A DNA stretch of 64,000 nucleotides from Synechococcus sp. LTW-R (GTDB lineage: Bacteria; Cyanobacteriota; Cyanobacteriia; PCC-6307; Cyanobiaceae): the NCBI RefSeq assembly GCF_014217875.1, contig NZ_CP059060.1, positions 992,001-1,056,000 of the forward strand. Direction: 5' to 3'. The number at the start of each line of letters is the position of its first letter. Position 1 is the first letter of the stretch. A model generated the notes under the pieces. The model was not told where the DNA came from and made no database searches. It was given only the letters and a program-made list of their open reading frames with translations. This document shows, in pieces, positions 1-8,062 of this stretch. The position numbers and the translations under genes are program-made.

Positions 1-347
1 TGGCGTAATTCCAGGGCCAAGAAGAAGTTCAGGAAGGTCCGAATCAAGGCCACCGCACCCAACTGGATCAGGGCATTGGGCTCGCGGCTGATGGTCGTCA
101 AGACCACATCGGCTCCCAACTGAAACTCCAGCGCCAGGGCAACCCAGGAGCCGAAGGTGACCCGGGCCATCGTCACCGGCCCCCGTTGCACCAGATGGGG
201 CGGGATCTCCCGCAGCCGCAACTTGCGGGCGCCGCTCAGCACAGCCACCAAGCCGATCGCCACGGAGATCAGCGAGAGGAACTCCAGCAGCTGCCGAAGC
301 GCTTGGGCGGAATGGTTGAGCAGTAGCTCCGTCCCATGGAGATTCAT
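1..347 (-). CDS. DUF1622 family membrane protein (3' part outside window)
   Basis: The reading frame starts at an ATG (345-347) and stays open to the left edge, so the C-terminus lies outside the window. About 115 residues are visible. A hydrophobic segment is seen at roughly residues 17-38 (LEFLSLISVAIGLVAVLSG) and another at about 70-85, followed by ADVVLTTI and a third near the edge ending in NFFLALEL. This pattern, with short basic loops, matches the small DUF1622 integral membrane family of unknown function. It is co-directional with the eight upstream genes and begins only 11 bases after the DUF429 stop codon, so it may be the last gene of that run. The family call rests on resemblance only. 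Confidence 0.75.
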   Translation of the reverse strand, partial: MNLHGTELLLNHSAQALRQLLEFLSLISVAIGLVAVLSGARKLRLREIPPHLVQRGPVTMARVTFGSWVALALEFQLGADVVLTTISREPNALIQLGAVALIRTFLNFFLALELR

Positions 348-358
348 CGCCCGAGTGT

Positions 359-1003
359 TCAGCCACTGCCCGCAGTGTGGCGCGCGCAAACGGGCAACAC
401 CAACAGCCCGCCACCCGGCTCGCCGTAGACGTCGACTGGGGATCCCTCGGCCAACAGCTCTGCGAAGAGCGCGCAGACGGCCGCATCAATCCAGTCAATG
501 CTGCTCAAGCCACTCCGCGAAACACCAAAGCGCTCCAGCAGTGCTGAGCGCTGCTCGAGCTTCAGGGCGGCCTTCACCTCCAGCTGCGGGGAGAGGGCGA
601 TGGTGATGCCGTGGGGAAAGCTCTCAAAGCAGCAGCGAGCCTGCAGGGCTTGCACCTCACGGGCGATTGGCACCCCGTGCCCTTGCAGCGCCGCATAGAG
701 CGCTTCACCGCGGAGCATCCAGCCGTAGAAATTGCTGCGGCTGGCCAGCGCCGCATCCCGGGTGGGCGTCGCGAAGCAATGAACGCCGGCGGCCAAAAGC
801 TGACGCTCACAGAGGCGCGAGCGCTGCCCCGCCAGGGCCCAGCCGCAGGGGGCATCGATCGCGATCCGCTCCGCCCGGAGACACCAATGCGCCAACGCCT
901 CCGCATCGGAGGTGTTGCGCTGATCCACCACGCGGCGGCCCTCCAGCAACACCGCGTGGAAACCCTTGCGGGCGCCACCCACATCGATGCCAGCGACGAT
1001 CAC
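359..1003 (-). CDS. DUF429 family protein
   Basis: This 214-residue protein opens with MIVAGIDVGGARKGFHAVLLE, the Asp-Gly-Gly RNase H-like opening typical of DUF429 proteins, and has a second acidic stretch IAIDAPCGWAL near residue 50. Further conserved-looking parts are ATPTRDA near residue 80, CCFESFPHGI near 125 and SSIDWIDAAVCALFAE near 165. The fold is probably RNase H/actin-like. The reaction is unknown, and a nuclease or nucleotide-related role is only inferred. The start overlaps the stop of the upstream gene by four bases (ATGA), which implies translational coupling. Confidence 0.8.
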   Translation of the reverse strand: MIVAGIDVGGARKGFHAVLLEGRRVVDQRNTSDAEALAHWCLRAERIAIDAPCGWALAGQRSRLCERQLLAAGVHCFATPTRDAALASRSNFYGWMLRGEALYAALQGHGVPIAREVQALQARCCFESFPHGITIALSPQLEVKAALKLEQRSALLERFGVSRSGLSSIDWIDAAVCALFAELLAEGSPVDVYGEPGGGLLVLPVCARHTAGSG

Positions 1004-1497
1004 AGCCGGCGGCTGACGCGCTCGAGCCCTTCGGTGATGTCCCCGCGCATCAGCAAGCCCGCACCACCCCAGACCAGGCGCAGGGGGAGATCCAGCGCCG
1101 CGGCCGCCACCTCACGGGTAGGCTCAAAGCCGAGCTGACGGAAATAACGGACCAAACGACGGTGCTGCTGCTCGTTGTCGCGGATCGCCAGCAACCGAGC
1201 GCTTCGGCAGGGGGTGGACTCCAGGGCCCAGGCAAAGGTGGCGGCCCAGATCAGGGGACTAACCCCCTGGGTGTCCTGCCCCTGAACGCGCATCGTGTCG
1301 AGCTGCAGGCCATCGGGCAGGGGCAATGCCCAGCCCTTGAGTTCGCCGAGCAACAGGGGTGGCTGTCCCTGCCGCGGTCGCGCCACCACCACCCGCAGGA
1401 TCGTGACCGCCAAGAGCTGCTTGACCTGCAACCGCAGCAGCAGCCCCCGCGCCGTGGCCCGTTGCTCAATCTCCGTGAGTGACAAGCGTTCAGCCAC
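1000..1497 (-). CDS. GNAT-like hypothetical protein
   Basis: The product is a 165-residue soluble protein. The central part (ARLLAIRDNEQQHRRLVRYFRQLGFEP, about residues 101-127, given here as motif only) has the Arg-rich turn and YFRxLGFE ending typical of the last helix and strand of GNAT acyltransferases. The upstream acetyl-CoA loop is not obvious. It may be a degenerate acetyltransferase conserved in picocyanobacteria. It lies two bases after the GST gene and overlaps the DUF429 start by four bases, so it is probably co-transcribed with both. Function is unknown. Confidence 0.7.
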   Translation of the reverse strand: MAERLSLTEIEQRATARGLLLRLQVKQLLAVTILRVVVARPRQGQPPLLLGELKGWALPLPDGLQLDTMRVQGQDTQGVSPLIWAATFAWALESTPCRSARLLAIRDNEQQHRRLVRYFRQLGFEPTREVAAAALDLPLRLVWGGAGLLMRGDITEGLERVSRRL

Positions 1498-1499
1498 GA

Positions 1500-2441
1500 C
1501 TACCAGCGCTCCACCAAACAGACCGCATCCAAGGGCAAGGGCCCATACAGATGGGGGAAAAGCTCACCGCTGCCGGGTGCGGCCTCCGGTCGCACCGCGA
1601 TGCCATGGGCCGCCAAGCGGGTCGGATCGATCACCAGCAAGCGCAGATCGCTGACATCGGCGTAGAAGCGCTGGTGAGTCCCCTCCAATTGATCCGCGTA
1701 GCTGGCATGGATGAAACCCACTTGCTCCAGGCTCTGGCCGCGGGTGGAGATTCGGTACTCCCCGAGCTGACGCGCCTGCTGCCAATCGGCGGCCAGGGCC
1801 AGGTGATACAGCCAACGCGGTGAACGCCAGCAGCGGCGCTCCGCCCAAGGGGAGTCCATCACTCGCGCCAACAGCTCGGAGCGCTCAAACCGCGTCAACC
1901 AGTCTTTGATGCCATCAAGAGCGGGCTCCGACGCGAAGCCATCCGGGTCCGCCAGGCGGAACTGGCGCACAAAGGGCAGCAGGGACCAATCCGCCAGGGT
2001 GGCCTGGGCACCGAGCAACCAACCCCCAACGGCGAGCCGCTGCTCCCACTCCCGCAGGATCACCAGCGCCGCCGCTCGATGCTCCATGGGCTCCACCTCG
2101 CCGTAGCGGTCGGGGTACTTGAAGCGATCGAGGTGCCGCTTGAAGGGCCCGTCGTTCTGCGCGATCAGAGCTGCGGTTGCAGCCTGATCGGCCTGCAACC
2201 AGCCCAGCGGATCGGCCTGCTCGAGCGCCCAGCGCATGATCTCGAGGCTCTCCTCGAGCACCGCCCCATCGGTTTGCACGAGCACCGGCACGGTGCCCTT
2301 CGCGGAAGCCTCCAGGAGCTCGGGCGCCTTGGCTTTTAAGGCCACCTCCCGCAACTCCACGACCTGCCCCGCCGCCGCCAGAGCCAGGCGCGCCCGCATC
2401 GCATAGGGACAGCGGCGGAAGCTGTAGAGAACGGGCCCCAT
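1500..2441 (-). CDS. Glutathione S-transferase / DUF952 fusion protein
   Basis: The 313-residue protein has two parts. Residues 1 to about 200 are a GST: a thioredoxin-like N-terminus (LYSFRRCPYAMRARLAL, CPYA redox-type motif), the cis-Pro segment GTVPVL, the EES glutathione-binding turn near residue 64, and an all-helical C-domain. Residues about 208-313 begin with the segment SPRWLYHLALAADW and continue with GFIHASYADQL, LLVIDP and FPHLYGPLPLDAV, which is the DUF952 signature (found alone in many bacteria). The joined arrangement suggests one enzyme with two modules, but the substrate is unknown. The gene starts five bases after trhO. Confidence 0.85.
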   Translation of the reverse strand: MGPVLYSFRRCPYAMRARLALAAAGQVVELREVALKAKAPELLEASAKGTVPVLVQTDGAVLEESLEIMRWALEQADPLGWLQADQAATAALIAQNDGPFKRHLDRFKYPDRYGEVEPMEHRAAALVILREWEQRLAVGGWLLGAQATLADWSLLPFVRQFRLADPDGFASEPALDGIKDWLTRFERSELLARVMDSPWAERRCWRSPRWLYHLALAADWQQARQLGEYRISTRGQSLEQVGFIHASYADQLEGTHQRFYADVSDLRLLVIDPTRLAAHGIAVRPEAAPGSGELFPHLYGPLPLDAVCLVERW

Positions 2442-2446
2442 CAGCC

Positions 2447-3361
2447 CTAACCGAGGTGCTGCTGACCGCGCTCGCGGGCCAAATGCATCTGGCGCTGGCG
2501 CTCGGCAAAACGCTCACGATCCGCGTCACTAAAGCGGTCGATGCAATGGGGACAGCTGATGCCTTCGCGATAGCTCGGCTCCAAACGCTGGGCCGGGGAC
2601 ACCGGCAAACCGCAGGCATGGCAGAGGCTGTAGCTGCCGGGCTGCAGCTGGTGATTGACGCTCACCCGCTGATCGAAGACGTAGCACTCCCCCTGCCAGC
2701 TGCTGCGCGCCTCTGGGATCTCCTCGAGGTACCTCAGGATTCCGCCCTGCAGGTGGTGGACGTTCTCAAAGCCCTGCTGGAGCAAATAGGCCGTACTCTT
2801 CTCGCAACGGATGCCGCCGGTGCAGAACATCGCAATCGCCTTGGGTTGTGTCTCTTCCACCAGCGGCCGCAGCGTCTGCTCGACCCAGGCGGGGAATTCC
2901 CGAAAGCTCTCCGTCCCGGGATCAATCGCCCCGGCGAAGCTGCCCACTTCGACCTCGTAGCGGTTGCGCGTGTCCACCACCAAGGTGTCCGGATCGGCGA
3001 TCAGGGCGTTCCACTGCTCGGGTGGGACATAGGTCCCCACCTGCTCGGCCGGCTTCACCGTGGGGCAGCCCATGGTGACGATCTCGCGCTTCAGCCGCAC
3101 CTTGAGCCGATGGAAGGTCTGCTGCTCCGCGCGGCTGAACTTGGCCTCAAGCCCCTCCAGGCCGGGCAGCTGCCGCAGCCGATCCAGGACCGCCGTCACA
3201 CCGGCATCGGGGCCACTGATGGTGCCGTTCACCCCTTCTTCGGCCAGCAGGATCGTGCCCCGCACGCACCCCTGCTCCGCCAGGGCCTTGAGCTCCTGCT
3301 GCAGCGCCGGCAGTCCCTCCATGGCGGTGAAGCCGTAGAAGGCCATCACCAGGCTGCTCAC
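2447..3361 (-). CDS. trhO: tRNA uridine(34) hydroxylase TrhO (rhodanese-like)
   Basis: TrhO (YceA) hydroxylates uridine 34 of certain tRNAs, a step towards 5-oxyacetyl-uridine, so it helps wobble decoding in the cytoplasm. The 304-residue protein has the N-terminal acylphosphatase-like part ([13 protein letters not shown] near residue 45), a rhodanese domain, and the active-site loop [10 protein letters not shown] with Cys180 as the likely catalytic residue. A C-terminal Cys cluster (CHACG near 243 and CPHC near 280) may bind zinc. The start overlaps the bioB stop by four bases. Confidence 0.92.
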   Translation of the reverse strand: MSSLVMAFYGFTAMEGLPALQQELKALAEQGCVRGTILLAEEGVNGTISGPDAGVTAVLDRLRQLPGLEGLEAKFSRAEQQTFHRLKVRLKREIVTMGCPTVKPAEQVGTYVPPEQWNALIADPDTLVVDTRNRYEVEVGSFAGAIDPGTESFREFPAWVEQTLRPLVEETQPKAIAMFCTGGIRCEKSTAYLLQQGFENVHHLQGGILRYLEEIPEARSSWQGECYVFDQRVSVNHQLQPGSYSLCHACGLPVSPAQRLEPSYREGISCPHCIDRFSDADRERFAERQRQMHLARERGQQHLG

Positions 3362-4335
3362 GCCAGCACCTGCTCCTGCCAGGGGGTAACGCCCGCCAGG
3401 GCCATCAGCTGTTGATCGGCCTCCACATCGGGGTTTCCGGTGGTCAGCAGGGTCTCGCCATAGAAGATCGAATCCGCACCCGCCAACAGGCAGAGCACCT
3501 GACCCTCGCGGCTCATGGTTTCCCGGCCCGCACTCAGGCGAACGCGGCTGTGGGGCATCAGGATCCGAGCGACGGCCACCATGCGCACCAGATCAAGGGG
3601 ATCAACGGCGGGTTGCTCCTCCAGCGGGGTGCCTTCCACAGCCACTAGGGCGTTGATCGGAACGCTCTCGGGATGGGGGTTCATCGAGGCGAGCACCTGC
3701 AGCAGCGAAGCCCGGTCGGTCAGGCTCTCGCCCATGCCGATGATCCCGCCGCAGCACATCGAGATCCCGGCCTTGCGCACCCGGGCCAGGGTCTCGAGGC
3801 GCTCCTCATAGGTACGCGTCGTGATGATCCGGTCGTAGTGCTCCGGGCTCGTGTCGAGGTTGTGGTTGTAAGAGGTCAACCCCGCCTCGGCCAAACGGGC
3901 GGCCTGACTGTCAGTCAGCATCCCGGCGGTGACACAGGCCTCCATGCCCAGCTCACGGACGCCGCGCACCATCGACAACATCGCCTCAAAGGGGGCGCCA
4001 TCACGGATGTCGCGCCAGGCCCAACCCATGCAGAAACGATGGGCGCCGGCCTCCTTGGCGGCTCGTGCCCGGGCCAAGACAGGCTCCACCTCGAGCTCGG
4101 GCTGTCCGGCCACATCGCTGCTGTTGTGCATCGACTGCGGGCAATAGGCGCAGTCCTCCTCGCAGCCGCCGGTTTTGACACTCAACAGGGAGGCCAACTG
4201 AACCCGATACCCGGGATTGGCCTGGCGGTGCACCTCCTGGGCCTGCCAGAGCAGATCCATCAGCGGCAGCTCAAGAAGCGCCTGGATCTCAGCGGTGCTC
4301 CAATCGTGGCGCACCGAAAGGGAGGAGGAGGTCAC
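3358..4335 (-). CDS. bioB: Biotin synthase
   Basis: BioB is a radical-SAM enzyme that inserts sulfur into dethiobiotin, the last step of biotin synthesis. The 325-residue protein has the radical-SAM cluster motif [13 protein letters not shown] (Cys58, Cys62, Cys65). It also shows the family segments [17 protein letters not shown] and [13 protein letters not shown], and the Arg of RLSAGRE that helps hold the [2Fe-2S] cluster. Length is normal for the family. It sits five bases after uppS and overlaps trhO by four bases, in a run that otherwise concerns cell wall, lysine and tRNA functions. No other bio gene is in the window. Confidence 0.96.
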   Translation of the reverse strand: MTSSSLSVRHDWSTAEIQALLELPLMDLLWQAQEVHRQANPGYRVQLASLLSVKTGGCEEDCAYCPQSMHNSSDVAGQPELEVEPVLARARAAKEAGAHRFCMGWAWRDIRDGAPFEAMLSMVRGVRELGMEACVTAGMLTDSQAARLAEAGLTSYNHNLDTSPEHYDRIITTRTYEERLETLARVRKAGISMCCGGIIGMGESLTDRASLLQVLASMNPHPESVPINALVAVEGTPLEEQPAVDPLDLVRMVAVARILMPHSRVRLSAGRETMSREGQVLCLLAGADSIFYGETLLTTGNPDVEADQQLMALAGVTPWQEQVLA

Positions 4336-4340
4336 GGGAG

Positions 4341-5135
4341 TCAGGAGGAGACGGATTCAACGCCGCCGAAGCGGCGTTGGCGGTTCTGGAAATCCATCAA
4401 GGCCGTCACCAGAGCCGTTTCATCGAAATCAGGCCAGAGGACGTCGGTGATGTGCAGCTCGGCGTAGGCCAATTGCCAGAGCAGAAAATTGCTAATGCGC
4501 TGCTCACCGCTGGTGCGAATCAACAGATCAGGATCCGGTTCACCGGCGGTGAGGAGCTTTGAGGCAAAGGCCTGCTCATCGATGGCCCCTGGCTCGAGCT
4601 CACCCCGGGCCACCTGCTCGGCCAACAACCTGGCGGCGCGGACCAGCTCGCGGCGACCGCCGTAGTTGGTGCAGACGTTGAAGCGAATGCCCGTGTTGGA
4701 CGCGGTGCGATCCGTGGCGTCCTGAATCAGCTGCTGGAGTCCCTCGGGAAGTTGCTCGAGATCGCCCAGAAAGCGGATGCGCACCTGCTCCTGCTCCAGA
4801 GCCTTCAGCTCCTTGGCGAGGACCCGCTCGAACAGGGTCATCAGGAAGCTGACTTCTTCTCCGGGTCGGTTCCAGTTCTCCGTGGAGAAGGCGTAGGCCG
4901 TGAGCGAGCCAATCCCCCAGTCGCTGCAGAGGCGCAGGGTGCGCTTGAGCGCTTCAACACCCTCACGGTGCCCCATCACCCGGGGCAACTTGCGCTGACC
5001 AGCCCAGCGGCCATTGCCGTCCATGATCACGGCGACATGGGCTGGCAGGCGACCTGGGTCCAGCCCAGGCGGGAGGGCGCAGCGCGAGGGCCTGTTCCCT
5101 TCGACAGTGGGTGCAGTCGTCAGGGAACGACTCAT
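4341..5135 (-). CDS. uppS: Isoprenyl transferase (undecaprenyl diphosphate synthase)
   Basis: UppS condenses isopentenyl diphosphate in cis onto farnesyl diphosphate, giving the C55 carrier for peptidoglycan and surface polysaccharide. The 264-residue protein has the catalytic motif [13 protein letters not shown] with Asp39, then GHREG, the segment [10 protein letters not shown], and the C-terminal [19 protein letters not shown] with its Arg pair for diphosphate binding. The first 30 residues are a variable extension. Its start codon overlaps the cdaA stop by four bases, so both are probably made from one message, linking c-di-AMP signalling with wall synthesis. Confidence 0.95.
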   Translation of the reverse strand: MSRSLTTAPTVEGNRPSRCALPPGLDPGRLPAHVAVIMDGNGRWAGQRKLPRVMGHREGVEALKRTLRLCSDWGIGSLTAYAFSTENWNRPGEEVSFLMTLFERVLAKELKALEQEQVRIRFLGDLEQLPEGLQQLIQDATDRTASNTGIRFNVCTNYGGRRELVRAARLLAEQVARGELEPGAIDEQAFASKLLTAGEPDPDLLIRTSGEQRISNFLLWQLAYAELHITDVLWPDFDETALVTALMDFQNRQRRFGGVESVSS

Positions 5136-5968
5136 GCGAGAGGCTCCGACGAATCTACGGACACGCTACGACCAGCACTTTTTGTTGCTGATTTGGGAGC
5201 CTGGGCGAGGGCCTCACTCAACAAGTCCTGCAGGCGAGAGCTGGTAATCGGTCGTTCCAGCCGGCCCTGCTTGGCCAACGAGAGGGTGCCCGTTTCCTCG
5301 GACACGACGATGCAGAGGCAGCGGTCAAACCGTTCGGTGATCCCCAACGCCGCCAGGTGGCGGGTGCCATAGCGGTTCAGCCCCTGGCGGGAGAGCGGCA
5401 GGATCACGCCGGCCGAAAGGATCCGATTGCCCTTGACCAGCACCGCGCCGTCATGGAGCGGTGTGTCTATCGCAAACAGGTTGAGCAGCAAATCAACCGA
5501 GAGCTGGGCATCGAGGGCAATGCCGGGGTTCAGGAAGTCCTCCGGACGCAGGTCGCTGCCGAGATCGAGGACGATCAAGCCACCGCGGCGGATCTGGGAG
5601 AGGCGGCCAGCGGCCTCACTGAGGACACCGACGGAGCTCGAGGCGAGCTTGTTGGCCCGTTGGCTGCCAAAGAGAACATCGAGGCGACCGGTTCCCAGCA
5701 GCTCCATCAGGCGCCGCAATTCCCCTTGCCAGAGGATGGCCAGGGCCAAGCTGCAGGCCATGACCAGGGCGTCCACCAGCTTGCTGGTGAGGGGCAAATT
5801 CGCGTAGCGCTGAACCACCCAGGCCAGGGCCACGAGCGTCAGGTACCCCCGCAACAGCCATAGTGTGCGCGGCTCGTTCACACGAGCCAGCACGACCATG
5901 CCAAGGGCGGTGGCCAACAGGAGATCCAGCACGAAGCCCAGCTGGATTCCCCCGATCAACCCGAGCAC
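5132..5968 (-). CDS. cdaA: Diadenylate cyclase CdaA
   Basis: CdaA makes cyclic di-AMP from two ATP, a messenger for osmotic and potassium balance. The 278-residue protein has three N-terminal membrane segments (about residues 8-28, 38-53 and 60-80) and a C-terminal DAC domain. The catalytic motif DGA is at residues 173-175 (LHDGAVL). The second motif reads RHLAALG from residue 203, where many family members have RHRAA, so the third position is Leu instead of Arg. This may be usual in cyanobacteria. It begins 21 bases after lysA and overlaps uppS. Confidence 0.94.
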   Translation of the reverse strand: MLGLIGGIQLGFVLDLLLATALGMVVLARVNEPRTLWLLRGYLTLVALAWVVQRYANLPLTSKLVDALVMACSLALAILWQGELRRLMELLGTGRLDVLFGSQRANKLASSSVGVLSEAAGRLSQIRRGGLIVLDLGSDLRPEDFLNPGIALDAQLSVDLLLNLFAIDTPLHDGAVLVKGNRILSAGVILPLSRQGLNRYGTRHLAALGITERFDRCLCIVVSEETGTLSLAKQGRLERPITSSRLQDLLSEALAQAPKSATKSAGRSVSVDSSEPLA

Positions 5969-5989
5969 CCTTGCTCTATTCGCTGATTA

Positions 5990-7381
5990 TCAGAGTACTG
6001 GCCGAAGGCGTTCGGGCAGAACGTCGTAGCGCAGCAATTCCTCTGGCAACTCACGGCGTTGCACCAACTCCGCCATCCCGTCATGCACCATCACCGCCGC
6101 GGGGTGGGGAATGCGGTTGTAGTTGGAGGCCATCGAGGAGTTGTAGGCGCCGGTGGCAAAGACTGCCAAAACATCGCCCGCCTGCGAAGGAGGCAGGGCC
6201 AGGTCCTTCAGCAAGACATCGCCGGACTCGCAGTGCTTGCCGGCCAGGGTGACGGTGTCGCTGGCCTCGGCCTCGGGGCGATCAGCCAGAACGGCGGTGT
6301 ACAGCGATTGATACGTAATCGGCCGGGGGTTGTCGCTCATCCCGCCATCGACGGAGAGGTAGGTACGAATCCCGGGGATCTCCTTGCGGCTGCCCACGCT
6401 GTAAAGGGTCACCCCCGCGGTGGCCACCAGGGAGCGGCCGGGCTCACAGAGCAGACGCGGCAAGTCCAGCCCACGATCGTGGCAAGCAGCCGCGACGGCT
6501 TCGGCGACGGTGCGCACCCATTCATCAATGGACGGGGGGTCATCGGATTCGACGTAACGAATCCCCAAACCGCCACCGATGTTCAGATCGGAAACGGGAT
6601 GACCGAGCTCACGGGCCAGCTTGAGCGCATCCGCCATCACCACCGCCAGGTCGCGGTGGGGTTGGAGCTCGAAAATCTGGGAACCGATGTGGGCGTGCAG
6701 GCCGGTCACCAGGGCCCAGCTGCAGCCCTTGAGGTGCTGAAGCACCGGCTCGAGTTGATCGGGGTCAAAGCCGAACTTGCTGTCCAGGTGCCCGGTGCGG
6801 ATGTACTCGTGCGTGTGACACTCGATCCCGGGGGTGAAGCGCAGCATCAGCCGCACGGGCTGGCTCAAGCCGAGTTCAGCGAGCAGCTCGAGGTCGGACC
6901 AGTTATCGGCCACCACGGTGACGCCGAGGTCGGCGGCCAGCTGGAGCTCGTCGCGGCTCTTGTTGTTGCCGTGGAAGACGATGCGCTCCGGAGGCATACC
7001 CCCCTGGACCGCCGTCAGGAGCTCACCGGCGGAGACCGCATCGAGGCCAAGGCCTTCCGAAGCAACGACGGCGGTGATTGCCAGGCTGCTGTTGGCCTTG
7101 GAGGCATAGAGCGCCAAGGCCGAGCCGGGGTAGTGCGAGGCCAGAGCCTTGCGGTAGGCCTGGGCCGTGCCGCGCAGGGTGGCCTCGTCGAGCACATACA
7201 AGGGCGTGCCGTAGCGGCGAGCCAGATCGCTCAGGCCGCAGCCGCCCACTTCCAGCGCACCGGTGGGACCGACGGATGTGGTGACCGGAGTCAGGTTGCG
7301 GTTGGGGCTGCTGGTATCGCGATTGCTCTCAAAGGGCCGGTTGCTCACTTGGAGATCGGCTGTCGCCATCGAAGAAGTCAT
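5990..7381 (-). CDS. lysA: Diaminopimelate decarboxylase
   Basis: LysA decarboxylates meso-diaminopimelate to lysine, the last step of lysine synthesis, using PLP. The 463-residue protein has the PLP-lysine motif ALYASKAN (Lys95), the phosphate-binding glycine run NIGGGLGI, the segment EPGRSLVA and the C-terminal CESGD motif with the active-site Cys, followed by GAYNSSMASNYN. The first 45 residues are Ser/Thr-rich and not part of the fold. It is the first gene of the long minus-strand run. Only 34 bases separate its start from the divergent acetyltransferase gene, so the two promoters must lie close together or within coding sequence. Confidence 0.96.
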   Translation of the reverse strand: MTSSMATADLQVSNRPFESNRDTSSPNRNLTPVTTSVGPTGALEVGGCGLSDLARRYGTPLYVLDEATLRGTAQAYRKALASHYPGSALALYASKANSSLAITAVVASEGLGLDAVSAGELLTAVQGGMPPERIVFHGNNKSRDELQLAADLGVTVVADNWSDLELLAELGLSQPVRLMLRFTPGIECHTHEYIRTGHLDSKFGFDPDQLEPVLQHLKGCSWALVTGLHAHIGSQIFELQPHRDLAVVMADALKLARELGHPVSDLNIGGGLGIRYVESDDPPSIDEWVRTVAEAVAAACHDRGLDLPRLLCEPGRSLVATAGVTLYSVGSRKEIPGIRTYLSVDGGMSDNPRPITYQSLYTAVLADRPEAEASDTVTLAGKHCESGDVLLKDLALPPSQAGDVLAVFATGAYNSSMASNYNRIPHPAAVMVHDGMAELVQRRELPEELLRYDVLPERLRPVL

Positions 7382-7415
7382 CGAGCGATCCTAAAGAGGA
7401 CGCATCGAGGCCACC

Positions 7416-7880
7416 GTGGCGCCCAACACAGCCGATCCCTTGATCCGGCTCGCGCCCCTGCTGCCCGAGCACCTCGCCCCTTGCCTCGCCCTCGATCAAG
7501 CCGCCCTGGGGGGCCTCTGGAGCGAAGCGCAATGGTGCAGCGAACTCGCTGACTTGAAGCGACCAGGACGGGGGCTCTGGCGAGCCGACCAGCTCGTCGC
7601 CCTGGCCTGCGGCCTGCTGGTGCTCGACGAACTGCAAATCACCACCGTGGCCGTTGCCCCAGGACTGCGGCGTCAAGGCCTGGGACGGCAGGTCCTTCAG
7701 GCCCTACTCAGTGAGGCACGCAGCCAGGGCGCCTGCCAGGCAACCCTCGAAGTGGCCTCCGACAACGCGGCGGCCCTGGCGCTCTATGGACAACTGGGCT
7801 TCAGCACAGCCGGAATCCGTCGCGGCTACTACCGCAACGGAAGCGATGCCCTGATCCAATGGGTCGAAATACGCGACTGA
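7416..7880 (+). CDS. rimI: RimI-like ribosomal-protein-alanine N-acetyltransferase
   Basis: This 154-residue GNAT protein has the acetyl-CoA binding loop VAPGLRRQGLGRQVL (about residues 76-90), then ATLEVASDNAAALALYGQLGF and RRGYYRNGSDALI, which is the order seen in RimI. RimI acetylates the N-terminal Ala of ribosomal protein S18. Some cyanobacterial homologues act on other N-termini, so the substrate is uncertain. The start is a GTG at 7416; no better-placed ATG is present. The gene stands alone, divergent from lysA, and ends 182 bases before clpC. Confidence 0.88.
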   Translation: MAPNTADPLIRLAPLLPEHLAPCLALDQAALGGLWSEAQWCSELADLKRPGRGLWRADQLVALACGLLVLDELQITTVAVAPGLRRQGLGRQVLQALLSEARSQGACQATLEVASDNAAALALYGQLGFSTAGIRRGYYRNGSDALIQWVEIRD

Positions 7881-8010
7881 GAGGCGGTACGGATTGCCGC
7901 CCTTTCCTGATAGCGAGAACCGGAAACTTTTGGCGGCTTCAGTGTGACGATCATGCGGGGGGATCGCTGTCGTGGAGCTGATTTCTGGACATTTGAAATC
8001 CATCCCACAC

Positions 8011-8040
8011 ACCCCCAAGCAACCCTGATAAATTGGGGGT
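8011..8040 (+). promoter_or_regulatory. Perfect inverted repeat in the clpC 5' region
   Basis: ACCCCCAA at 8011-8018 is the exact reverse complement of TTGGGGGT at 8033-8040, with a 14-base spacer holding the TGATAA-like segment. The repeat ends 22 bases before the clpC ATG at 8063. It could be an operator spanning a promoter or an mRNA hairpin in the leader. No T-run follows, so it is not a terminator. Function is inferred. Confidence 0.5.
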
Positions 8041-8062
8041 AAATGCAGCCAGGCCCCGCCCC

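Noticed and set aside
6059-7552. Long open frames antisense to lysA, clpC (7829-9352) and the ABC1 kinase (27258-28427)
   Set aside because: They lie opposite well-supported genes, have odd composition (His, Gln, Gly, Arg-rich) and arise from the high GC content.
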